In this document: positions 14,501 through 23,713 of the stretch, one piece after another
How positions within the stretch are numbered: the first letter of the stretch is position 1
How the letters are laid out: every line of letters begins with the position of its first letter
Assembly (NCBI GenBank): GCA_018820665.1
Contig: JAHJNW010000085.1
Location: forward strand, 1-42,559
Source of the DNA: Alphaproteobacteria bacterium
Lineage (GTDB): Bacteria > Pseudomonadota > Alphaproteobacteria > Caulobacterales > Caulobacteraceae
Length of the DNA stretch: 42,559 nt
Reading direction: 5' to 3'
Translations under genes and position numbers: made by a program
Notes under the pieces: generated by a model
Told to the model about the DNA's origin: nothing
The model's input: only the letters and a program-made list of their open reading frames with translations
The model's database searches: none

Positions 14501-16942
14501 GTGCTCACCAAACCCGCCTCGTTCCGCCACACGCTCGGCTGCACCGCCGCCGCGGGGGTACTGTTCTTCGCTCTCGGGGCCGTGGCCCAGGACGCACCGA
14601 TCGTCCAGCCCGGCGCGCCCGGCCAGGCGACCCGCGCCCTGAACGCCGCCGAGGCCGCGCGCATCTCCGACAACCGCTATTCGGCCGACGACGTGGCCTT
14701 CATGCAGGGGATGATCCTGCATCACGGCCAGGCCGTGGAGATGGCCGCCCTCGTCGCCGACCGGACCAACACCCCGGAGGTGATCGCGGTCGCCGGCCGC
14801 ATCGACGCCTCGCAGGCGGACGAGATCGACTTCATGCAGGGCTGGCTGCGCGAGCGCGGCGAAACGGCCCCGGAACCGGGCGCGCCCGCCGCGATGGACC
14901 ACAGCGCCCATGGCGCGCATCAGATGGCCGGCCACGGCGACATGCCGGGGATGGCCACGCCGGCGCAGATGGCGGCCCTGGCCGCGGCGCGCGGCGAGGC
15001 GTTCGACCAGCAGTTCCTGCAGTTGATGATCGCCCACCATGAGGGGGCGGTGACAATGGTCTCCGACCTGTTCCGCCGGTCCGGCTCGGCCTACGACCCG
15101 GTGCTGTTCCGCTTCGCCAACGATGTGACCAATGAGCAGCAGGCCGAGATCAACCGCATGGCCGCCCTGCTGCGCGAACGGGCGCAGGACCCGCGCTCCA
15201 CTCTGAAGGGTGATTTCCGCGACGCTGAACAGGCCGCCGAGAATATGACCCTGGTCGCCAGCCTGCCGAAGCCGGCTGGCTTCTTCGATCCGCAGAATCC
15301 GGCCGGCCTGCCGCCGGTCGCGCCGGCCGCGGATGACGACGGGGACGCCCGGCCGGGCGCCGGTGGTCAGGTCGGCCGTCGCTCGCCGTTCCTGAGCTTC
15401 TCCAACACCGACATGGCCTTCTCGGGCGATCTGCTGGCGGTCGGCAACTATCACGGCTTCAACCTGTACCGCCTCGGTCAGGGCGATGAGCCGGAGCTGG
15501 TCAGCTCGGTCGTCTGCCCGGGTGGACAGGGCGACGTCTCGATCGTCGGCAACCTGCTGCTGATGTCGGTGGAGTCGAACAACGGCCGCGTCGACTGCGG
15601 CCGTCAGGGCGTGCCGGACGAGCCGACCGCCGAACGCTTCCGCGGCCTGCGCATCTTCGACATCACCGACCAGGCCCGCCCGGTGCAGGTCGGTCAGGTC
15701 CAGACCTGCCGTGGCTCGCACACCCATTCGGTGGTGGCCCAGGATGAGCGACGCCTGATCGTCTACAACTCGGGCACCGCCAATATCCGCGACGAGGAAG
15801 AGCTGGCCGGCTGCGTCGTTGGCGGCCCCGGTGACGCGCGCACGGCCCTGTTCCGGGTCGACGTCATCGAGATCCCGCTGGCCGATCCGTCGCAGTCGCG
15901 GATCATCGACAGCCCGGCGGTGTTCGCCGACACCACGACCGGAGAGATCGCCGGCCTGTGGCGCGGCGGCGATCACGGCGAGGGGACCCAGACCACCAAT
16001 CGCACCGACCACTGCCACGACATCACCCTGTTCCCGACCAAGAACATCGCCGGCGGGGCCTGCTCCGGCAACGGCATCCTGTTCGACATCTCCAACCCGC
16101 GGGCCCCGAGCCGGCTGGATGCGGTGACCGACACCGGCTTCGCCTACTGGCACTCGGCGACGTTCAACAACGACGGCACCAAGGTGGTCTTCACCGATGA
16201 GTGGGGCGGCGGCGGCCGGCCGCGTTGCCGGGTGCAGGATCCCCGCACCTGGGGCGCCAACGCCATCTATGACATCGTCGACGGTGAGCTGGTGTTCCGC
16301 AGCTATTACAAGCTGCCGGCGCCGCAGACCGACAAGGAGAACTGCGTCGCCCACAACGGCTCGCTGGTCCCGGTCCCCGGGCGCGATCTGTTCGTCCAGG
16401 CCTGGTACCAGGGCGGCATCTCGATCAGCGACTTCACCGACTCGGCCAACCCGCACGAGATCGCCTATTTCGACCGCGGGCCGGTCAATGAAGAGCACGG
16501 CAGCATGGGCGGCTTCTGGTCCGTCTACTGGTACAACGGCCGCATCTACGGCTCGGAGATCGCCCGCGGTCTGGACGTGCTGGCGCTGCAGCCGAGCGAG
16601 CACCTGAGCGAGAACGAGATTGCCGCGGCGATGATGGCTGACCAGGGCGGCACGGTGAATCCGCAGCAGCAGTTCCCGGTCACCTGGCCCGCCCACCCGG
16701 TCGTCGCCCGCGCCTATCTGGACCAACTGGCCCGCGCCGACGCCATGCCGGTCGAGATGCGGACCCGTATCGCCGCGGCCCTCGATCAGGCCGCCGGCCC
16801 GGTCGACGGCGGCGGCAAGGACGCCGGCGTCGCCGGCCAGCTGCGCGCCCTCGCCGACTCGGTCGTGGTGTCGGGTTCGGCCAGCCGCAGCCTGGCCGGG
16901 CTGAAAGAGACCCTGACCGGGATCGCCGCCCGGATCGGCTGA
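14501..16942 (+). CDS. Exported DUF305 (x2) and LVIVD/beta-propeller fusion protein
   Basis: This 813-aa protein starts with a signal peptide (FRHTLGCTAAAGVLFFALGAVAQ). Two DUF305-like helical segments follow: DDVAFMQGMILHHGQAVEMAA at about 62-82 and FDQQFLQLMIAHHEGAVTM at about 170-188. They are separated by a His/Met-rich linker (MDHSAHGAHQMAGHGDMPGM) that looks metal-binding. Residues about 290-700 have LVIVD-type propeller strands (GLRIFDITDQARPVQVG, ISISDFTDSANPHEIAYF) rich in conserved Cys and His. The start is GTG at 14501, with GGAGGA 9 bases upstream. Copper or redox handling in the periplasm is an inference from the His/Met motifs; the real function is unknown. Confidence 0.88.
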   Translation: MLTKPASFRHTLGCTAAAGVLFFALGAVAQDAPIVQPGAPGQATRALNAAEAARISDNRYSADDVAFMQGMILHHGQAVEMAALVADRTNTPEVIAVAGRIDASQADEIDFMQGWLRERGETAPEPGAPAAMDHSAHGAHQMAGHGDMPGMATPAQMAALAAARGEAFDQQFLQLMIAHHEGAVTMVSDLFRRSGSAYDPVLFRFANDVTNEQQAEINRMAALLRERAQDPRSTLKGDFRDAEQAAENMTLVASLPKPAGFFDPQNPAGLPPVAPAADDDGDARPGAGGQVGRRSPFLSFSNTDMAFSGDLLAVGNYHGFNLYRLGQGDEPELVSSVVCPGGQGDVSIVGNLLLMSVESNNGRVDCGRQGVPDEPTAERFRGLRIFDITDQARPVQVGQVQTCRGSHTHSVVAQDERRLIVYNSGTANIRDEEELAGCVVGGPGDARTALFRVDVIEIPLADPSQSRIIDSPAVFADTTTGEIAGLWRGGDHGEGTQTTNRTDHCHDITLFPTKNIAGGACSGNGILFDISNPRAPSRLDAVTDTGFAYWHSATFNNDGTKVVFTDEWGGGGRPRCRVQDPRTWGANAIYDIVDGELVFRSYYKLPAPQTDKENCVAHNGSLVPVPGRDLFVQAWYQGGISISDFTDSANPHEIAYFDRGPVNEEHGSMGGFWSVYWYNGRIYGSEIARGLDVLALQPSEHLSENEIAAAMMADQGGTVNPQQQFPVTWPAHPVVARAYLDQLARADAMPVEMRTRIAAALDQAAGPVDGGGKDAGVAGQLRALADSVVVSGSASRSLAGLKETLTGIAARIG

Positions 16943-16955
16943 CGGCGCTTCCGAT

Positions 16956-16987
16956 CCCCTCCCTGCGCCCCTGGTCGCGGGGAGGGG
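16956..16987. terminator. Strong bidirectional hairpin between convergent genes
   Basis: cccctccctgcg (16956-16967) and cgcggggagggg (16976-16987) pair over 12 bp with one G-U pair around an 8-nt loop. The hairpin sits 14 bp after the DUF305 gene stop codon. There is no U tract, so termination is inferred from position and stability. Confidence 0.6.
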
Positions 16988-17015
16988 GCGGCTGTCGATC
17001 AAGCCCCGGCCCCGG

Positions 17016-17045
17016 ACCGCGCCCGCGGCTAGCCGCGGGCGCGGT
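17016..17045. repeat. Perfect 30-bp palindrome
   Basis: The half-site accgcgcccgcggct is followed immediately by its reverse complement, centred at 17030/17031. It includes the stop codon (17029-17031) and last codons of the spermidine synthase-like gene. As RNA it would form a very stable stem at the 3' end of that message. Confidence 0.85.
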
Positions 17046-17739
17046 AGATGGTGCAGCGCGAGGTCTCGCTCGACAGGGGGTTGGGAAACTCGACCTCGAC
17101 CGCGTCGGTCTGCGCGAACACAGCGGCCAGCCGCGCCGTGAAGCGGGCGTCGGGGCGATCGTCGGACCACAGGGCGAAGACCCCTTGCGGCCGCAGGGCG
17201 TCGCGCAGGCGGCCGAGCGCGGCCTCGCCGTAGAAGTCCGCGTGCGACGGCGCGAGCCAGCGGTCCGGGGCGTGGTCGATATCGAGCAGGATCGCGTCCC
17301 ACTGACGATCCGGCGCCGCCATCAGGGCGAAGAAGTCGACATGGCGGAAGGCGCAGCGCGGATCGGCGCTGAGAGCCGCCCCTAGTGGCGTCAGCCCCGC
17401 GCGATGCCAGTCGATCACTGGCTCCAGATATTCGGCGACCTCAACGCGGGCGACGCGCGGGTCGTCGAGGGCGGCGCGGGCCGTGTAGCCAAGCCCGAGA
17501 CCGCCGACCAGCACGTCCAGCCCGTCCTCCTGCGCCCAGGCGAGGCCCAGCTCCGCGAGACGGATCTCGCCGACGGTGAACAGGCTGGACATCAGGTGTT
17601 CGTCGCCCAGCATCACCTCATGGACATCGGCGTCGATCGCCGAGACCCAGCGGCGACGCAGCGACACCGGCCCGATCGGCGTCGGCCGGTAGTCGATCTC
17701 CTCGACCAGTCTGCGGGCGGGGCGGTCAGGGTCAGCCAT
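17029..17739 (-). CDS. Spermidine synthase-like methyltransferase-fold protein
   Basis: This is a 236-aa protein of the spermidine synthase-like class, with LVGGLGLGYTARAALDDPRVARVEVAEYLEPVIDWHRAG as the nucleotide/decarboxy-SAM binding loop and acidic strand end. The catalytic region is weaker than in true SpeE; DAILLDIDHAPDRWL stands where SpeE has its catalytic Asp. Many such proteins have no shown aminopropyl transfer activity. It is third in a probable sulP-usp-speE-like operon, 9 bp after the usp stop codon. Its stop codon sits in the 30-bp palindrome. Confidence 0.82.
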   Translation of the reverse strand: MADPDRPARRLVEEIDYRPTPIGPVSLRRRWVSAIDADVHEVMLGDEHLMSSLFTVGEIRLAELGLAWAQEDGLDVLVGGLGLGYTARAALDDPRVARVEVAEYLEPVIDWHRAGLTPLGAALSADPRCAFRHVDFFALMAAPDRQWDAILLDIDHAPDRWLAPSHADFYGEAALGRLRDALRPQGVFALWSDDRPDARFTARLAAVFAQTDAVEVEFPNPLSSETSRCTIYRARG

Positions 17740-17748
17740 GGCCCCACC

Positions 17749-18600
17749 CTACGCGCGGAACAGCAGGACGGGGAGGTTGGCGATGCGGATCATCGCCGTG
17801 GTGGTGCTGCCGATGATGAAGCGCCGGATCGGCGAGTGGCCCCAGGCGCCCATGACCAGCAGGTCGATGTCCTGTTCACGGGCGTAAGCCTCGATCACCG
17901 CCTCGGGCTCGCCCGGGCGTTCGACGACATGATGCGGCCCGCCCCATTCCGCGAGCCGCATGCGCGCCCAGGCCAGATGCGGGTCGTCGGCCTTCGGCTT
18001 GCCGGCGTGCACCAGATGGCATTCGTAGGCGGTGAAGGCCGGGTCGGAGAGCAGGAAGTCGACCGCCTTTCGCGCGCTGGCCCCACCGTCGAAGGCGATC
18101 AGCAGCTTGCGGATCGGGCGGAATTCGCGCGAGGCGACGAGGACCGGCAGGCGGCTGGCGCGGATGACCTGTTCGACCGAGCCGCCGAGGTGGAGTTTGG
18201 CGAAGTCGGCGTGCTCGCCGCGCTTGCCCAGCACCACCAGACGGGCGTCGGCCTCGATCTCGTGCACCGTATCGACGAGCCCGCCGTGCCGCAGCAGGGT
18301 CGTGACCCCGGCGACGCCCTGGTCGCGGACACGCTTTTCGGCTTCTTCAAGGATCGCCCGACCGCGTGCGAGCCGTAGCCGGGCGCGGTCCTCATCCAGT
18401 TTGGCGAGATCGGCGAGCAGGTGTTCGGAGGCGCCCAGGCCGATGCTGCCGGACGCATCAGTCGGTATGGCGTCGGGCGCGCGGTCCAGCACGTGGAGCA
18501 GCTGGACGTCGGCGTTGAGCTGCGTCGCCGCCCAGGCGGCGTGGTCGCAGACGCTGGCGCCGTAAAGCGAGGCGTCGATACAGGCGAGAACCTTGGTCAT
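17749..18600 (-). CDS. Universal stress protein with two Usp domains
   Basis: This is a 283-aa tandem Usp protein. Domain 1 (about 1-145) starts MTKVLACIDAS; domain 2 (about 157-283) starts RKLLIAFDGG. The second domain has the ATP-binding signature GAWGHSPIRRFIIGSTT, so it probably binds ATP; the first domain has GKRGEHADFAKLHLGGSVEQ, a similar pattern. It is 9 bp after sulP and 9 bp before the spermidine synthase-like gene, so the three are an operon. Usp proteins paired with SulP transporters are common and may adjust transport. Confidence 0.92.
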   Translation of the reverse strand: MTKVLACIDASLYGASVCDHAAWAATQLNADVQLLHVLDRAPDAIPTDASGSIGLGASEHLLADLAKLDEDRARLRLARGRAILEEAEKRVRDQGVAGVTTLLRHGGLVDTVHEIEADARLVVLGKRGEHADFAKLHLGGSVEQVIRASRLPVLVASREFRPIRKLLIAFDGGASARKAVDFLLSDPAFTAYECHLVHAGKPKADDPHLAWARMRLAEWGGPHHVVERPGEPEAVIEAYAREQDIDLLVMGAWGHSPIRRFIIGSTTTAMIRIANLPVLLFRA

Positions 18601-18609
18601 GGGGATTCC

Positions 18610-20091
18610 TCAGTGCGCAAGCAGGCGTTCTAATGCGCCCGGTTTGTCGTGGGTCCCGAAGCGATCGACCATGGTGGCGCTGGCCTCGTTGAGGCCGACG
18701 ACCTCGACCTCAGCGCCCTCGCGGCGGAACTTCAGAATGGCCTTGTCCAGGGCGGCGATAGCCGAGACGTCCCAGAAATGGGCCCGGCTGACGTCGATGC
18801 GAACGTGGTCCAGCGCCTCCTTGAAGTCGAAGGCGGCGACGAAGGCGTCGGCCGAGGCGAAGAAAATCTGGCCCAGTACAACGTATTCGCGCGTGGTCCC
18901 GTCGTCGGACAGGGTCGAGCGGACGGCGACGACGCGCGCCACCTTCTGGGCGAAGAAGATGCCGGACAGCAACACGCCGGTGAACACGCCCCTGGCCAGG
19001 TCGTGGGTCGCCACGGTCACCGCCACGGTCGCCAGCATGACGACGCTGGAGCTCCTCGGATACTGGCGCAGGTTCCGGATCGATTCCCAGTTGAAGGTGC
19101 CGATCGAGACCATGATCATCACGGCCACGAGGGCCGGCATCGGAATCTGCGCCACCCAGTCGCCCAGCACCAGGATCATGAACAGCAACAACAGGCCGGC
19201 CAGCAGGGTCGACAGTCGGCCGCGGCCGCCGGATTTCACATTGATCACCGACTGGCCGATCATGGCGCAGCCGGCCATGCCGCCGAAGAAGCCGGCGACG
19301 ATGTTCGACAGGCCCTGACCCTTGCACTCGCGGTTCTTGTCGCTGGGCGTGTCAGTCAGGTCGTCGACGATGGTGGCGGTCATCAGCGATTCGAGCAGGC
19401 CCACCAGCATCAGCGTCACCGAATAGGGGAAGATGATCATCAGGGTGTCGAGATTGAGCGGGATGTCGGGGATCAGGAACATCGGCAGGGTGGCGGGCAG
19501 CTGGCCCATGTCGCCGACGGTGCGGACCTCGAGGCCCATGAAGATCGACAGGGCGGTCAGCACCACGATCGCCACCAGCGGCGACGGAATGGCCCGGGTC
19601 AGGCGCGGCAGCAGATAGATGATGGCCAGGCCGGCGGCGACCATGGCGTAGGTCGGCCAGGCGACGCCGGTGAGCTCGGGCAACTGGGCCATGAAGATCA
19701 GGATGGCGAGGGCGTTGACGAAGCCGGTGACCACCGATTTTGACACGAACCGCATCAGCGAGCCCAGCTTGATGTAGCCGGCGATGATCTGGAGGACGCC
19801 GGTCAGCACCGTCGCCGCCAGCAGGTATTGCAGGCCGTGCTCGCGCACGAGCACCACCATCACCAGCGCCATGGCCCCGGTGGCGGCCGAGATCATACCG
19901 GGCCGTCCGCCGGCGAAAGCGATGACGACGCAGATGGCGAAGGAGGCGTACAGGCCGACGGCGGGATCGACGCCGGCGATGATCGAGAAGGCGATGGCCT
20001 CCGGGATCAGGGCCAGGGCGACCACCAGCCCGGCGAGCGTGTCGCCCTTGATGTTGCCAAACCAGGTCTGGCGAATTCCGGCCAGGGTCAT
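18610..20091 (-). CDS. SulP-family anion transporter with STAS domain
   Basis: This is a 493-aa inner-membrane transporter with about 10-12 membrane segments, typical SulP N-terminal sequence ([36 protein letters not shown]), and an anti-sigma-antagonist-like STAS domain at the C-terminus (about 390-490, [23 protein letters not shown]). SulP proteins carry sulfate, bicarbonate or other anions; the substrate here cannot be deduced. It is the first gene of the sulP-usp-speE-like operon. A 228-bp spacer without a gene separates it from the Hen1-like gene upstream. Confidence 0.93.
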   Translation of the reverse strand: MTLAGIRQTWFGNIKGDTLAGLVVALALIPEAIAFSIIAGVDPAVGLYASFAICVVIAFAGGRPGMISAATGAMALVMVVLVREHGLQYLLAATVLTGVLQIIAGYIKLGSLMRFVSKSVVTGFVNALAILIFMAQLPELTGVAWPTYAMVAAGLAIIYLLPRLTRAIPSPLVAIVVLTALSIFMGLEVRTVGDMGQLPATLPMFLIPDIPLNLDTLMIIFPYSVTLMLVGLLESLMTATIVDDLTDTPSDKNRECKGQGLSNIVAGFFGGMAGCAMIGQSVINVKSGGRGRLSTLLAGLLLLFMILVLGDWVAQIPMPALVAVMIMVSIGTFNWESIRNLRQYPRSSSVVMLATVAVTVATHDLARGVFTGVLLSGIFFAQKVARVVAVRSTLSDDGTTREYVVLGQIFFASADAFVAAFDFKEALDHVRIDVSRAHFWDVSAIAALDKAILKFRREGAEVEVVGLNEASATMVDRFGTHDKPGALERLLAH

Positions 20092-20319
20092 GCGTAACTC
20101 TCCAACGGCGCCGATGGCGTCGCGCCGCCGCTGTCGCGGGGCCTTTAGCGATGTGAATCTGTGTTGCGTGCAGCGGTGCGCCGGAAGCGTTTAGACACCG
20201 CGGTTAGACCAGCCCTCAAGAGCCGGCAGCACACGCGCGGTCCCCATAACCGCCGCGCGGCGGGTCCGCAAGGTCGGCGTGAGCCGCGATCCGCAACCGC
20301 CCGGCCGGCGCTCACGAAT

Positions 20320-20955
20320 TCAGGCCGTAAAGACCGCCATCTGGGTCGGCGCGCCGCAGGCGGGGTGGTCCCACCCAATGGCTTCGAACTCGACCCGATA
20401 GCCCGAGCGGGCGGCCAGGCCCGTGGCCCAGCGCTGGAAACGCTCCCGGCTCCATTCGAACCGGTGATCCCAGTGCCGCCGCCGCCCGCGCGGGACGCCG
20501 AGCCAGTCGTTGGCCTCGGCGTTCGGCGTGGTGATCAGCACCTGACGCGGTCGCCAGGCGCGGAAGACGGCGAGCTCGAGCTTCGACAGGTCCTCGGGAT
20601 CGATATGTTCGATCACTTCCAGCAGCACGATACAGTCGAGCGGGCCCAGCTTCAGCCGACCGTCCATCACCGACCCCTGGACCGTCTCGACCGTGATTGC
20701 GTCGGCGGTTGCGAACCGGGCCCTGATCGCGTCCAGCGTCGCGGCGTCGAGGTCGACCGCTACCGCGGCGGTGACCGCCGTGGGCCCGGGCAGCCGATCG
20801 AGCAGGGCTCCGCGGCCGCAGCCGAGGTCGGCGATGCGGCGGGCGCCGCTCTGCGTCAGACGGGTCAGCACCGCTTCGAGGCGGGCCTCATGCAGCGAGG
20901 TCGGGGCGACCGGGGTCTGCGCCGGACCGGGGGCGTCGAACCGCTCGGGGGTCAT
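20320..20955 (-). CDS. Free-standing Hen1-like RNA 2'-O-methyltransferase domain protein
   Basis: This is a 211-aa SAM-dependent methyltransferase (IADLGCGRGALLDRL binds SAM). It carries the Hen1 hallmark LLEVIEHIDPEDL, with E113, E116 and H117, and a second motif, TTPNAEANDWLGV, then RRRHWDHRFEWSRERFQRWA with H161 and H164. In Hen1 the E-E-H plus a later His bind the metal used to methylate the 2'-OH at RNA 3' ends. In bacteria Hen1 usually has an N-terminal domain and a Pnkp partner for RNA repair; here there is neither, only the catalytic domain. It is 4 bp after pgm, hence probably cotranscribed. The substrate is unknown. Confidence 0.82.
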   Translation of the reverse strand: MTPERFDAPGPAQTPVAPTSLHEARLEAVLTRLTQSGARRIADLGCGRGALLDRLPGPTAVTAAVAVDLDAATLDAIRARFATADAITVETVQGSVMDGRLKLGPLDCIVLLEVIEHIDPEDLSKLELAVFRAWRPRQVLITTPNAEANDWLGVPRGRRRHWDHRFEWSRERFQRWATGLAARSGYRVEFEAIGWDHPACGAPTQMAVFTA

Positions 20956-20959
20956 GGCC

Positions 20960-22588
20960 TCAACTGACCGAGGACGGCGCGGTCTGGCCGGTGAACCGCT
21001 CCAGATCGATCAGCCGCAGGGCGGCCCCGGCCAGCGGCGCCAGAATGTCCGACGGCGCGGCGTCCAGGCGGCCTCCGGGCGGCTCGAACCGTTCGATATA
21101 GACGCGCAGGGCGGCCCCCGACGAGCCGGTGCCCGACAGCCGGTAGGTGATGCGGGCGTCCGGGCCGAGCTCCAGTCGCAGGCCGGCGTCGGCCAGTTGG
21201 TCGCCCGAGACGGGATCGACATAGTCCAGCCTCTCGAAGCCCTGCACCGACGGCTCCACCTTTCGCAGGGCGGCGACGTCGCTCGCGGCGAGGGCCGCCA
21301 TCATCGCATCGGCCGCCGCCGTCTCCAGCCCTTCGACATCCAGCCGTTGGTAGTAGTCGCGCCCGTAGGCGCTCCAGTGGTCGCGCAGCAGGTCGCCCGC
21401 CGAGCCGCCGCGGGCGGCGAGGATGTTCAACCAGCACAGCACCGCCCACAGGCCGTCCTTTTCGCGCACGTGGTCGGAGCCGGTGCCGAAGCTCTCCTCG
21501 CCGCACAGCTGGATGCGTCCGTCCTCCAGCAGGGTGGAGAACCATTTCCAGCCGGTCGGGGTCTCGTACAGTGGCGACCCGGATGCGGCGAGGACGCGGT
21601 CCAGCGCCCGGCTGGTCGGCATGGAGCGCGCCGCGCCGATCGGCATCCGGTCGGCGAAGCCGGGCAGGCAGGCGGCGTTGGCCGCGATGACGGCGAGGCT
21701 GTCGCCGGGCGAGACGACCATGCCCGGGGCGATGATCATATTGCGGTCGCCGTCCCCATCGGAGGCGGCGGCCAGGTCGAGCGGGTCCGGGCCCCACATC
21801 CGCGCCGCCAGCGCCTCCAGGTGGTCGAGGTGGGGATCGGGCGGTTCGCCGCCAAAATCCGGCAGGGGCGCGCCGCGCAGCACCGTGCCCTCCGGCGCGC
21901 CTAGCCGCCGCTCGAACAGTTCGACCGCATAGGGGCCGGTGACGGCGTTCATGGCGTCGAAGGCGAAGCGGAAGCCGCTGCGGAACAAGGTCCGGATCGC
22001 CGCGAAATCGAACAGCGTCTCCAGCAGGTCGACATAGTCGCCGACCGGGTCGACGATCTCCACCGAACCGGCGCCAAGAGCCTGTTCACCGAGGCGGGAC
22101 AGATCGAGCGCGGGCCCGTCGATCAGGCGGTATTCCTGCAGCGCGCTGGCGATTTCGTAGATGCGGTCGCCCATCGCCTGGGGGGCGGGGCCGCCGGTGC
22201 GGGTGTTGTATTTGACGCCGAAATCGCCGTCCGGGCCGCCGGCGTTGTGGCTGGCCGACAGGATGATGCCGCCCCAGGCGTCGAGACGCCGGATCGCCGC
22301 CGAGACGGCCGGCGTCGAGAAGATCGCATCCTGGCCGATGACCACCCGGGCATAGCCGTTGGCCAGGGCGATACGCGCCGTGATCTCCGCCGCCTCCGGG
22401 CTGAAATAACGCCCGTCGCCGCCGACCGCGAGGGTGGCGCCCGGCGGCGGCGGGTCGGCGAGGAAGATGGCCTGGAGGAAGCTCTCCAGATAGTGCGGCG
22501 TCTGAAACACCGCCGTGCGCTTGCGCAGGCCCGAGGTGCCGGGCTTCTGGTCGTCAAACGGGGTGATCGTACGGATCATGGGCGGCAT
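20960..22588 (-). CDS. pgm: Phosphoglucomutase (alpha-D-glucose phosphate-specific)
   Basis: Phosphoglucomutase interconverts glucose 1-phosphate and glucose 6-phosphate in the cytoplasm and feeds glycogen and polysaccharide synthesis. The 542-aa protein has FDDQKPGTSGLRKRT at the N-terminus, the phosphoserine loop SASHNAGGPDGDFGVKYN (S113), the metal loop SDGDGDRN (D277, D279, D281), and CGEESFGTGSDHVREKDGLWAVL, which contacts sugar and phosphate. The usual TASHNPGG is slightly changed to SASHNAGG. The start is ATG at 22588 with AGAGGA upstream; the frame is open to 22972 but that stretch has no similarity. The Hen1-like gene follows at 4 bp. Confidence 0.95.
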   Translation of the reverse strand: MPPMIRTITPFDDQKPGTSGLRKRTAVFQTPHYLESFLQAIFLADPPPPGATLAVGGDGRYFSPEAAEITARIALANGYARVVIGQDAIFSTPAVSAAIRRLDAWGGIILSASHNAGGPDGDFGVKYNTRTGGPAPQAMGDRIYEIASALQEYRLIDGPALDLSRLGEQALGAGSVEIVDPVGDYVDLLETLFDFAAIRTLFRSGFRFAFDAMNAVTGPYAVELFERRLGAPEGTVLRGAPLPDFGGEPPDPHLDHLEALAARMWGPDPLDLAAASDGDGDRNMIIAPGMVVSPGDSLAVIAANAACLPGFADRMPIGAARSMPTSRALDRVLAASGSPLYETPTGWKWFSTLLEDGRIQLCGEESFGTGSDHVREKDGLWAVLCWLNILAARGGSAGDLLRDHWSAYGRDYYQRLDVEGLETAAADAMMAALAASDVAALRKVEPSVQGFERLDYVDPVSGDQLADAGLRLELGPDARITYRLSGTGSSGAALRVYIERFEPPGGRLDAAPSDILAPLAGAALRLIDLERFTGQTAPSSVS

Positions 22589-23061
22589 CGATGGTCCTCT
22601 CTCGCGGCGCAACAGTATAGCGCCTGACCGGCGGGGATGATCCAGTCGACCTGAACGCGAGCAGCGTGACGCCAATGCCGTGGTTCCGGGTCCGCCGGGC
22701 GGCCGTGGACATCCGGGTCTTGTCGATGATCGGGCGGGTGGCGTGCTGTCAGTCCACGAGACACTGTCTCCACTCAACGCAGATGGGGCAGCGGACGCAG
22801 GGAACACCCGGCGAGCAAATCTGTCCGCTTCTGTCCCTGCGCCCGACACTGAAAACGCAATCCGCCCGACGCTCCGCGCCTGTAGCCCGAACTGAAACGA
22901 GCCGGTTGGTAGGGCGGGTGTGGCCGACTTCGCCTCGCGGCGGCGATTTGGATGTCGTCGCTGCCTGGCCACCTTGTTTGAGCGCGGGCCGACAGACTCG
23001 CGACCTCAGATATTGATGAGGTGACGGAACGACCAGGCGAGCCCGCCCGGGACGGCGGATC
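22589..23061. other. 473-bp stretch without a recognisable gene
   Basis: No coding sequence with plausible start and similarity is visible. The frame in line with pgm stays open by chance. It contains the pgm promoter region near its left end. The base composition becomes visibly more mixed than in the flanking housekeeping genes, which fits the left edge of the accessory stretch described below. Confidence 0.5.
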
Positions 23062-23520
23062 TCATTCGAAATAGACCTTGGCGCCGGCGTGACATCGGGG
23101 TGCGGCGCACCCGCTCATCGTCATCGCGACCGTCAAGACCGCCGGGCGAACGGCCACGAAAGTGATGAAGGTATGGCTTCCGGACATCTCATCCTTGCGC
23201 ACAGAGACGGAGCCGGCGAACACTTCGAGGTCTATCTCGCTGCAGTTCTCGGCGCAGACGGCAGCGATGTGGTAGGTCTTGCCGGTCTCAGCGTTGAAGT
23301 TGAAGCGTCGGGCCTCCCCCTGGGCCAGAGGGCTCCGATGGTTCGCGACCTGGGTGATATTCCCCATTGCCCGTTCCATTGTGGCGAACACCGCCGATAC
23401 ATAGCCGTCTCCATCCAGCGCCTGCGCACCGAAGACCAGCACGCCGGCGGCGGCCATCATTCCCAGAACTGTGGCTGCAACCCGGACGGGCACGACTGGG
23501 GGCGAGCCTATACGACGCAT
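23062..23520 (-). CDS. Exported PPC-like protein A, unknown function
   Basis: This is a 152-aa protein with an N-terminal hydrophobic segment (VAATVLGMMAAAGVLVFGAQAL) that may be a signal peptide or anchor. The core RRFNFNAETGKTYHIAAVCAENCSEIDLEVFAG resembles a PPC (prepeptidase C-terminal) type beta-sandwich, with a CAENC pair. It ends MSGCAAPRCHAGAKVYFE. It is a clear paralogue of the protein at 24635-25108, which has the same two Cys motifs and the same ending. Four cysteines suggest disulfides outside the cytoplasm. No strong ribosome-binding site is visible. It is divergent from the 23714 gene. Confidence 0.75.
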   Translation of the reverse strand: MRRIGSPPVVPVRVAATVLGMMAAAGVLVFGAQALDGDGYVSAVFATMERAMGNITQVANHRSPLAQGEARRFNFNAETGKTYHIAAVCAENCSEIDLEVFAGSVSVRKDEMSGSHTFITFVAVRPAVLTVAMTMSGCAAPRCHAGAKVYFE

Positions 23521-23713
23521 GAAGCCAAACTCGCCCGACTTCGCTCCGGAAGCTGAAGAGCTTGTCCGCCGCCTCCGTGAGCCAGTCAGCGGCAGGACCG
23601 GTCCCGGGTTTCGTCAGGGTCTCTGGTCCCGAAACGCGCGGTTGGTTCGCCCTGTCTGGCTGAATGCGCGCCGCCCCGCATTGCCGGCCCCTCACCGATA
23701 CGGAAGTTGTTTG

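Noticed and set aside
14348-17302. 984-codon open frame antisense to the DUF305 gene
   Set aside because: Low-complexity Arg/Gly/Val/Asp composition without any family resemblance; it mirrors a long GC-rich gene with signal peptide, ribosome-binding site and domains on the other strand.
22589-22972. N-terminal extension of phosphoglucomutase
   Set aside because: In frame but without similarity; the family N-terminus begins at the ATG at 22588 with a ribosome-binding site.
22666-23016. Small forward open frame in the spacer after pgm
   Set aside because: No similarity, poor start context and Arg/Cys/Pro-biased composition; kept only as an uncharacterised spacer.
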